A stretch of 6,157 bases of DNA. It comes from Chloroflexota bacterium (GTDB lineage Bacteria > Chloroflexota > Anaerolineae > Anaerolineales > Anaerolineaceae). Every line of letters begins with the position of its first letter. Within the stretch, counting starts at the first letter, position 1. The notes under the pieces were generated by a model that saw only the letters and a program-made list of their open reading frames with translations, made no database searches and was not told the origin of the DNA. A program made the position numbers and the translations under genes. Positions 1 to 5,200 of the stretch are shown here, piece after piece. The stretch is taken from the NCBI GenBank assembly GCA_023406965.1, contig JAEXTI010000114.1:1-6157 (forward strand), read 5' to 3'.

Positions 1-43
1 TGAATTGCCCTTACGCCATGGCGTCCCCCTACCTCCCACCGTT

Positions 44-49
44 TATAAT
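44..49 (+). promoter_or_regulatory. Candidate -10 box (TATAAT) for the PTS IIB-like/HAD unit
   Basis: The hexamer is a perfect match to the bacterial sigma-70 -10 consensus. It lies 47 nt upstream of the first gene's start codon, so transcription would begin near position 56 with a leader of about 40 nt. No TTGACA-like -35 box is visible at 16-19 bp spacing (the region reads gcgtcc), and there is no extended TG motif. The call rests on the -10 box alone and on the in-frame stops at 46-51, which show that the following gene does not extend upstream. Confidence 0.45.
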
Positions 50-96
50 AGACTCATCCAGGATCGCCCTTTCACCCCTTCCTGCCGGAGCTGTGG

Positions 97-387
97 ATGC
101 CACCTTTGCGCATTGCCGCCTCTTGCGCCTTTGGACCCAATTCCTCCCAGGTGCTCAAACGCCGCATCGAAGCGGTCCTGCGCAAACACCACCTCACCGC
201 CGAAGTCTTCGTCGCCGACCACATCCTCGACGACGATGATTACGACCTCGTCATCACCTCTCAGGAATTGGCCGGGGCCTATATGATGAAGGACAAGCCC
301 GTGGTGGTCATCAGCAACTTCTTCGCCACCCACGAGATCGAACGCAAGGGCATCCCCATCCTCCTGGAACTGCTGCAACGAACCTAA
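97..387 (+). CDS. PTS IIB-like small protein (ascorbate/lactose type)
   Basis: This 96-residue protein resembles the stand-alone IIB components of the ascorbate (UlaB/SgaB) type phosphotransferase systems. In that family a cysteine in an N-terminal loop carries phosphate from EIIA to a sugar entering through EIIC, at the cytoplasmic face of the membrane. The sequence shows a beta strand (RIAAS), then Cys10 in a CxxGxxSS-like loop (CAFGPNSS), a basic helix, a central strand with 'DLVITSQELAG', and a late strand 'PVVVISNFF'. This is the family order, and the length fits (usually about 95-105). The loop is unusual: UlaB-type proteins have a more glycine-rich CGxGxGSS, while here two glycines are replaced. 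The ATG at 97 is supported by GGAG at 87-90 with 6-nt spacing, and in-frame stops at 46-51 prevent a longer form. A HAD phosphatase follows 16 nt downstream, probably in the same transcript. No EIIA or EIIC is in the window, so it may be a transport component or an orphan phospho-carrier/regulator. Confidence 0.75.
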   Translation: MPPLRIAASCAFGPNSSQVLKRRIEAVLRKHHLTAEVFVADHILDDDDYDLVITSQELAGAYMMKDKPVVVISNFFATHEIERKGIPILLELLQRT

Positions 388-403
388 CTTCAAAGGAACC
401 CTC

Positions 404-1204
404 ATGCTCCCACCCCTCAAACGATTGAAACAAACCCGCTGCTTCCTCCTCGACATGGACGGCACCTTCTACCTCGGCGGCAAGCTCCTCCCCGGCGCGC
501 TCGATTTTATCGCCCTCCTCGACCAGCGTCACATCCCCTACGTCTTCCTCACCAACAACTCCTCGCGCACACGCCGCGAGTACGCCGAAAAAATCCGCGG
601 CATGGGCCTGGACGTGCCCGAAGAGCGCATCTTCACCTCCGGCGAGGCCACCGCCCTCTACCTGCAAGCCCGCAGCCCCGCCGCGCGCCTCTACGTGGTC
701 GGCACCCCCGCCCTCGAGCGCGAGTTCGCCGATCACGGCTTCACCCTCACCCCCCACCAGCCCGATTACGCCGTGCTTGGCTTCGACACCACCCTCACCT
801 ACGAAAAACTGCGCATCCTCTGCGAACTGCTGGCCGCCGGCGTGCCCTACATCGCCACCCACCCCGACATCAACTGCCCCACAGAAACCGGCTACATGCC
901 CGATACCGGCGCCATGATCGAACTGGTGGCCACTTCCACCGGCCGCCGCCCCGATGTGATCATCGGCAAGCCCCACCCGCCCATCGTCGCTGCCATCGCC
1001 GCGCGCGCCGGGCTGCCCGTCGAGCAAATGTGCATGGTCGGCGACCGTCTCTACACCGACATCGCCCTGGGCCGCACCGGCATCCTCACCGTGCTGGTGC
1101 TCAGCGGCGAAACCTCCCCCGCCGACCTGCCCGGCTCGCCCCACCAGCCCGATTTAATCATGGACAACCTGGGCCACCTGGCCCAAACATTGCAAAGCAT
1201 CTAG
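404..1204 (+). CDS. HAD-IIA family phosphatase (NagD-like)
   Basis: A 266-residue cytoplasmic hydrolase of the haloacid dehalogenase superfamily, subclass IIA (NagD, AraL, phosphoglycolate/4-nitrophenyl phosphatases). These enzymes remove phosphate from small metabolites through an aspartyl-phosphate intermediate and need Mg2+. All four HAD motifs are visible: motif I DMDGT with nucleophile Asp17 and acid/base Asp19; motif II TNNSS at 50-54; motif III Lys189 in IGKPHPP; motif IV GDRLYTDI with Asp214 and Asp219. The roughly 100 residues between motifs II and III form the C2 cap that sets substrate choice, which cannot be read from the sequence. The length is normal for the family (about 250-280). 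The ATG at 404 has AAAGGA at 392-397, 6 nt upstream. It lies 16 nt after the PTS IIB-like gene, so the two are probably cotranscribed, and a sugar phosphate is a reasonable substrate guess (inference). All catalytic residues are intact, so an active enzyme is expected. Confidence 0.9.
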   Translation: MLPPLKRLKQTRCFLLDMDGTFYLGGKLLPGALDFIALLDQRHIPYVFLTNNSSRTRREYAEKIRGMGLDVPEERIFTSGEATALYLQARSPAARLYVVGTPALEREFADHGFTLTPHQPDYAVLGFDTTLTYEKLRILCELLAAGVPYIATHPDINCPTETGYMPDTGAMIELVATSTGRRPDVIIGKPHPPIVAAIAARAGLPVEQMCMVGDRLYTDIALGRTGILTVLVLSGETSPADLPGSPHQPDLIMDNLGHLAQTLQSI

Positions 1205-1296
1205 GCGGGGGCTTTTAGGGTCCATTACCCCCACCCAATCGTCACACATTTTGCTATACGTAGGAACCTGAACATGAGCCATCCTAATCCGACTTA

Positions 1297-1312
1297 AACT
1301 GTAAGGTAACTG
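1297..1312 (+). repeat. 11-bp-spaced AACTG direct repeat (possible activator site)
   Basis: The sequence AACTG occurs at 1297-1301 and again at 1308-1312, exactly one helical turn (11 bp) apart. Tandem half-sites with this spacing are typical of OmpR/PhoB-type winged-helix regulators, and CTGTAA resembles a PhoB half-site. The pair sits about 50-60 bp upstream of the predicted transcription start, where an activator could bind. The element is short and could be chance. Confidence 0.2.
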
Positions 1313-1346
1313 AAATCTCTTAGCGACCGGTTTTCGCCATTAACCA

Positions 1347-1354
1347 TATAAAAT
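1347..1354 (+). promoter_or_regulatory. Candidate -10 region of the response-regulator/sensor operon
   Basis: TATAAAAT contains two overlapping -10-like hexamers, TATAAA (1347-1352) and TAAAAT (1349-1354), each matching five of six consensus positions. It lies in the AT-rich gap just before the first receiver gene. Transcription would start near 1361, giving a leader of about 85 nt. No good -35 box lies at normal spacing (the region reads about cgaccg), so an activator may be needed. Moderate to low confidence. Confidence 0.4.
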
Positions 1355-1360
1355 AGACAG

Positions 1361-1377
1361 TAAGCGTATTGCGCTTA
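1361..1377. promoter_or_regulatory. Interrupted palindrome TAAGCG-N5-CGCTTA (operator or leader hairpin)
   Basis: The two 6-bp arms are perfect reverse complements around a 5-nt loop (tattg). The site lies just downstream of the candidate -10 element, at the predicted transcription start. A dimeric repressor bound here would block initiation; alternatively the RNA could form a small stem-loop at its 5' end. The pairing is seen directly, but the function is inference. Confidence 0.35.
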
Positions 1378-1431
1378 ATCGAAGATTGGGGAAACTCTAT
1401 TCATCACCAAAGCCCAGTTTGCGAGACGTGT

Positions 1432-1437
1432 AGGAGA
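1432..1437 (+). promoter_or_regulatory. Ribosome binding site fixing the start of the first receiver gene
   Basis: AGGAGA lies 9 nt before the ATG at 1447. An in-frame TTG at 1369 would add 26 residues, but it has no Shine-Dalgarno sequence, lies within the palindrome, and the added residues do not belong to the receiver fold. The ATG at 1447 puts the first beta strand at residues 5-10, as is normal. Confidence 0.75.
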
Positions 1438-1446
1438 CTTTTGCGA

Positions 1447-1818
1447 ATGTCTAGTAAAAAATTAATTTTCCATGTTGAGGACAACCCCGATAACCGCTTG
1501 CTCGTGCGCCGCCTGCTCACCGCCTTCGGATACGATGTGGTTGAAGCAGAAAATGCACACCAGGCCCTCGAGGTCCTCAAAACTACGCAGCCCGACTTGA
1601 TCCTCATGGACATCAACATGCCCGACATGGACGGGTACACCCTCACCATCCAGCTCAAATCCAGGCCCGAATTGATGGACGTGCCCATCATTGCCATTAC
1701 CGCCAATGCCATGCGCGGCGACCGCGAACGTACGCTGGACGCCGGCTGCGACGGCTACATCGAAAAACCCATCGATATCGACAAATTCATAGATCAGATC
1801 GAGCGATTTCTGATCTAG
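1447..1818 (+). CDS. Stand-alone receiver-domain response regulator (DivK/CheY-like)
   Basis: A 123-residue protein consisting of one receiver domain and nothing else. It should accept phosphate from a histidine kinase or phosphotransfer protein and act by contacting partner proteins in the cytoplasm. The key residues are present: acidic pair Glu11/Asp12 in VEDN, phosphoacceptor Asp55 in LILMDINMPDMDG, switch Thr85 in AITANA, and Lys107 in EKP. The MDINMPDMDG and AITANAM segments are typical of DivK-type receivers and of those attached to hybrid kinases. There is no DNA-binding or enzymatic output domain. I chose the ATG at 1447 over an upstream TTG because of its AGGAGA site at 1432-1437. 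It is the first gene of the signalling operon; a second receiver follows after 20 nt and a giant membrane sensor after that, so the sensor is the likely phosphate source (inference from context). The receiver identity is firm; the pathway is unknown. Confidence 0.9.
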   Translation: MSSKKLIFHVEDNPDNRLLVRRLLTAFGYDVVEAENAHQALEVLKTTQPDLILMDINMPDMDGYTLTIQLKSRPELMDVPIIAITANAMRGDRERTLDAGCDGYIEKPIDIDKFIDQIERFLI

Positions 1819-1838
1819 CTCACAGGAGAGCGCAACCC

Positions 1839-2240
1839 ATGGCTAACGAAAAAACCGTCCTTGTTGTCGAAGATAACGTATCCAACTTTGTGCTCATTGC
1901 CCGCATGTTAGGCTTCCTGGGCATTCACTGCGAATGGAAGACCAGCGGTTACGAGGTCGTCGAATACGCCGACACACTCCCCAAGCTCGACCTCATCTTA
2001 ATGGACATCCGCCTGCCCTACGAAGACGGCTACGGCGCCCTCAAGAAAATCCGCCAATCGCCCCGCCTCAAGGACATCCCCGTCATCGCCGTCACCGCCG
2101 AAGCCAGCCTGGAACAAATCGCCAAGGCCAAAGACTCCGGCTTCAACGGCTTCCTGGGCAAACCGCTCGACCCCGATCTTTTCCCCGATCAAATCCAGCG
2201 CATTCTCAATGGTGAAGCCGTGTGGGAGATGAACTACTAA
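1839..2240 (+). CDS. Second stand-alone receiver-domain response regulator
   Basis: A 133-residue single-domain receiver. The acidic pair is Glu11/Asp12 (VEDN), the phosphoacceptor is Asp56 in LILMDIRLPYEDG, the switch residue is Thr86 (AVTAEA), and the conserved lysine is Lys108 in GKP. All residues needed for phosphorylation are intact. It ends in a short tail (NGEAVWEMNY) beyond the last helix and has no output domain. By eye it is only about one third identical to the receiver encoded just upstream, so the two are not a recent duplication and probably contact different partners. The ATG at 1839 has a strong AGGAGAG at 1824-1830 with 8-nt spacing. The gene starts 20 nt after the first receiver and stops 10 nt before the sensor gene, so all three are very likely one transcript. 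It could be the direct target of the sensor, a phosphate sink, or an adaptor; the sequence does not decide. Confidence 0.9.
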   Translation: MANEKTVLVVEDNVSNFVLIARMLGFLGIHCEWKTSGYEVVEYADTLPKLDLILMDIRLPYEDGYGALKKIRQSPRLKDIPVIAVTAEASLEQIAKAKDSGFNGFLGKPLDPDLFPDQIQRILNGEAVWEMNY

Positions 2241-2244
2241 GGAG
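2239..2244 (+). promoter_or_regulatory. Shine-Dalgarno site overlapping the upstream stop codon
   Basis: AAGGAG begins inside the TAA stop of the second receiver gene and lies 6 nt before the sensor's ATG at 2251. A ribosome ending on the receiver gene would be placed directly on the sensor start, which suggests translational coupling of the two products. Confidence 0.6.
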
Positions 2245-2250
2245 TAGGGT

Positions 2251-5200
2251 ATGGATTTCGAGTCCCTGCTGGATAAAAGCTGGTCGTGGATTGTCAGAAA
2301 CCTGCGGTCGGCATGGAGACTTCTAACCGACTATATCCGCAAGCCCAGCCTGGCCAAGACCGCCGTGGTCACCATGCTCGCCATCTCGATCCTCCCAATT
2401 TTGATCGTAGTAACGGTTGCTTCCATCCGCATGAACGAGCAGGTGCGCCGCACTACCTACCAGCAGCTCACCGCCCTGGTCAACGCCAATGAAGAAGAGA
2501 TCGCCCAATACACATCCACCCGCACCTGGGCCATGGACAATCTCGCCTATAACGGCACGTTTCGCGAGGCCGTAGTCGAACTGATTTCTGCCGCAGCTAA
2601 GGGCGAAACCCCCGATGACGATCTCGCGACGAGGATGATGGAAGCCACAGCCAATTCCGCCGGCGATATCGACCCGATATTTGACGAAGTGTTCGTCCTC
2701 AACTCAGACATGACCATCCTGACGGGAACGGATGAGGATTGGGTCCAGCAAGTCACCGGCGGGACGAACGCCCCCCTAGAAGAAAGAGTCCTGAGGGACG
2801 TTCTCAACAAGGACGCCACCCTCGTCGCTTATAACATCCTGCCTCCAACTTATGCCAATCAAACGGTGTTGGTAACGTCTCGTACGTTCACGCCCAAAGG
2901 CCTCGAGCAGCCCGTCACCGTCATCGGCATCACCTCCTCCGACTTTTTTGCCCAAATGCTCTGGGAAATGACTGAAATCTTCCCCAAAGGGCGGGCCTAT
3001 TTTCTGCTCAACATCGGCAATTACATCGGAAGCGAATCCGCCACAACCGCCCAATCCTTCCCGATCAACCGTGAGGTCACGCAACATATCAGCAAACTCC
3101 GCCAGGGCGGCGACGCCAGCGGAATTTTCCGCCTGAACTCCTATAACGGCATCGACGTGTTTGGCTACACCCGTTACTACCCAGAAATCGACGCCTGGTT
3201 GATTATGGAAGTCCCAGTCGCCGCCATTCGCTCCGACATCCGCCTGATCGAGCCGGTCACGGCAGTTGTTCTATTTCTGGTCATGGCTTTAGCGGGGCTC
3301 GTGATCTACGTTGGAACAAAGCAGGTGGTCGAGCCTATCCTTCAACTGACCGAGGTCGCCCGGCGCCTCGCCGACGGAAACCTTTCGACCCGCTCTTCCT
3401 CCATCCAGCGGAAAGACGAAATTGGGTTGCTCAGCGCTTCCATGAACCAGATGGCCGACGAGTACGAGACCCTCTACCAGACCATGGAGCAGCAGGTTGA
3501 ACACCGCACCAGCCAGTTGCGCACCGCCTCAGAAGTGGCCCAAATGGCCATCTCCACCAGCAACCTTGGCGACACCCTCGAACGCACCGCCGAACTGGTC
3601 AACGAGCGGTTTGGGTACCATCACACTTCCATCTACCTGACCGAAGCCAACGGCATCTACATCACCCTGCGCAAAGCCAGCGGCGAAATTGGCCTCAAGC
3701 GCATGGAAAAAGGCGAACGCATCCCCGTTGGCGATCCTTCGCCCGTGGGCATGGCGGCCCGCAACAATCAACCGCGCATCATTCAAGACACCAGAGAGGA
3801 CCCCTCCTACCGCTTCGATGAGGTCGTCCCCGACACGCGCAGCCAGGCAGCCATCCCCATCTCGGCCGGCTCGCAGGTGCTGGGCGTCCTTGATATCCGC
3901 GCCAACCAGCCCGATTCATTCTCACCCGACGACATCTTCGTCTTGCAGACTCTGGCCAACCAGGTGGCGGGCGCCATTCAAAACATCCGCCTGCTCGAAA
4001 CCGCCCAGGTGGACCTTGAAGAGACCTCGTTGCTTTACAAAGTCACCCGCCAGATCACCCAATCGCGGGAAAAAGCCGACATTGACCGCTTGCTCGTCGA
4101 AATGCTGCCGAAAATCCCGCGCACCAACGCCTACCTTTCTCTGGAAGACGGCAACCTGCGCGTTCTGCACCTGTATGACGTCAACGCCAACAAAGTGGAC
4201 CAAGGCTTGCGCTCCATCTCCATCCCCGCCCAAAAGATCATCCAGGGCCTGACCCCCGGCGAAATGGTGTTTGTCGATAACATTGCCCAACCCAACGACT
4301 TCGACAACATCCTCTCCTTCTTCCTGCGCCGCAATTGCAAGTCCGCCGCCATCTTCCCTTCCTTTGAGACCGGCAAGCTGGCCAAGATCATCATCCTGGG
4401 CTTCCGCGCCGAAGATCGCGCCGGGCAAGAGATTCTCCAACCTTTCTCCAACCTGGCCGAAGTCATCACCACCTCCCTCGATCGCTTTACGGTCATGGGC
4501 ACCCTCCAGGACCGTTTGTCCGAGTTGCAACTGCTGGCCAACTTCAGCCAGGCCACCTCAGCCGAAACGAACCTCGACCGCCTCTACCATGTGCTGCACC
4601 AGCAGATCATGCAGACCTTGGGCGACGATCTCAGCTTCGCCATCACCCTCTACAACCCCAAAACCGAACTGATCGAAATCCCCTACGCCTACGAGTCCGG
4701 CGAAATCACCAGCTATGACCCCTTCCCCCTGGGCGAAGGCCTGACCTCCCACGTCATTAAAAACCGCAAGCCCCTCATGCTCACCCAAAACACAGAGCAA
4801 AAGGCCCGTGAACTGGGCGCCCGCTTCGTGGGCAGGCCTGCCAAATCCTGGATGGGCATTCCCCTCATCGTGGCCGGTGACCTGGTCGGCGCGCTGGTGG
4901 TGCAGGACCTCGAGGCCGAGGATCGCTTCACCCAGCCCGATCTCAACCTCATCACCACCCTGGCCAGCCAAATCGGCACCACCATCCGCAACGCTCAACT
5001 CCTCGATGAAATGCAGGAGGCCATCAGCGCCTACGACGCCGAGCGCAACCTGCTCAACACCTGGCTGCAAAACACCCCCGACGTCATCGCCATCAAGGAT
5101 TTCGAAGGCAAATACCAGCGAGTCAGCCAGGCCCTGGCTTCACAATTTGACCAGGACGCCGAAAGCTTGATCGGCAAGACCGACTTCGACATCTTCAACG

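Larger units (their letters stand above)
1205..1446. other. Intergenic control region between the two operons
   Basis: This 242-bp gap is clearly richer in A and T than the genes around it and has no convincing coding potential. It separates the phosphatase from the signalling operon. It contains a direct repeat, a -10-like element and an interrupted palindrome, listed separately. No strong intrinsic terminator for the upstream operon is seen: the G-run at 1207-1211 and C-run at 1228-1232 could pair, but no T-tract follows. Confidence 0.6.

Noticed and set aside
1..43. Tail of an upstream gene at the window start
   Set aside because: The TGA at 1-3 could be a stop codon, but there is too little sequence to judge.
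311..1144. Long open frame on the minus strand opposite the phosphatase
   Set aside because: It is a Gly/Ala/Val/Glu-rich mirror of C-ending codons on the + strand, where all four HAD motifs are intact.
1207..1232. G-run and C-run after the phosphatase gene as an intrinsic terminator
   Set aside because: Only a 5-bp G/C pairing with a 16-nt loop is possible, and no T-tract follows the C-run.
1369..1446. N-terminal extension of the first receiver from a TTG start
   Set aside because: There is no ribosome binding site before the TTG, the added 26 residues fit no part of a receiver fold, and the ATG at 1447 has AGGAGA upstream.
3689..4252. A + strand open frame of 187 residues inside the sensor gene
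   Set aside because: It is Pro/Ser/Arg-rich out-of-frame translation overlapping GAF1 and GAF2, with no domain signal.
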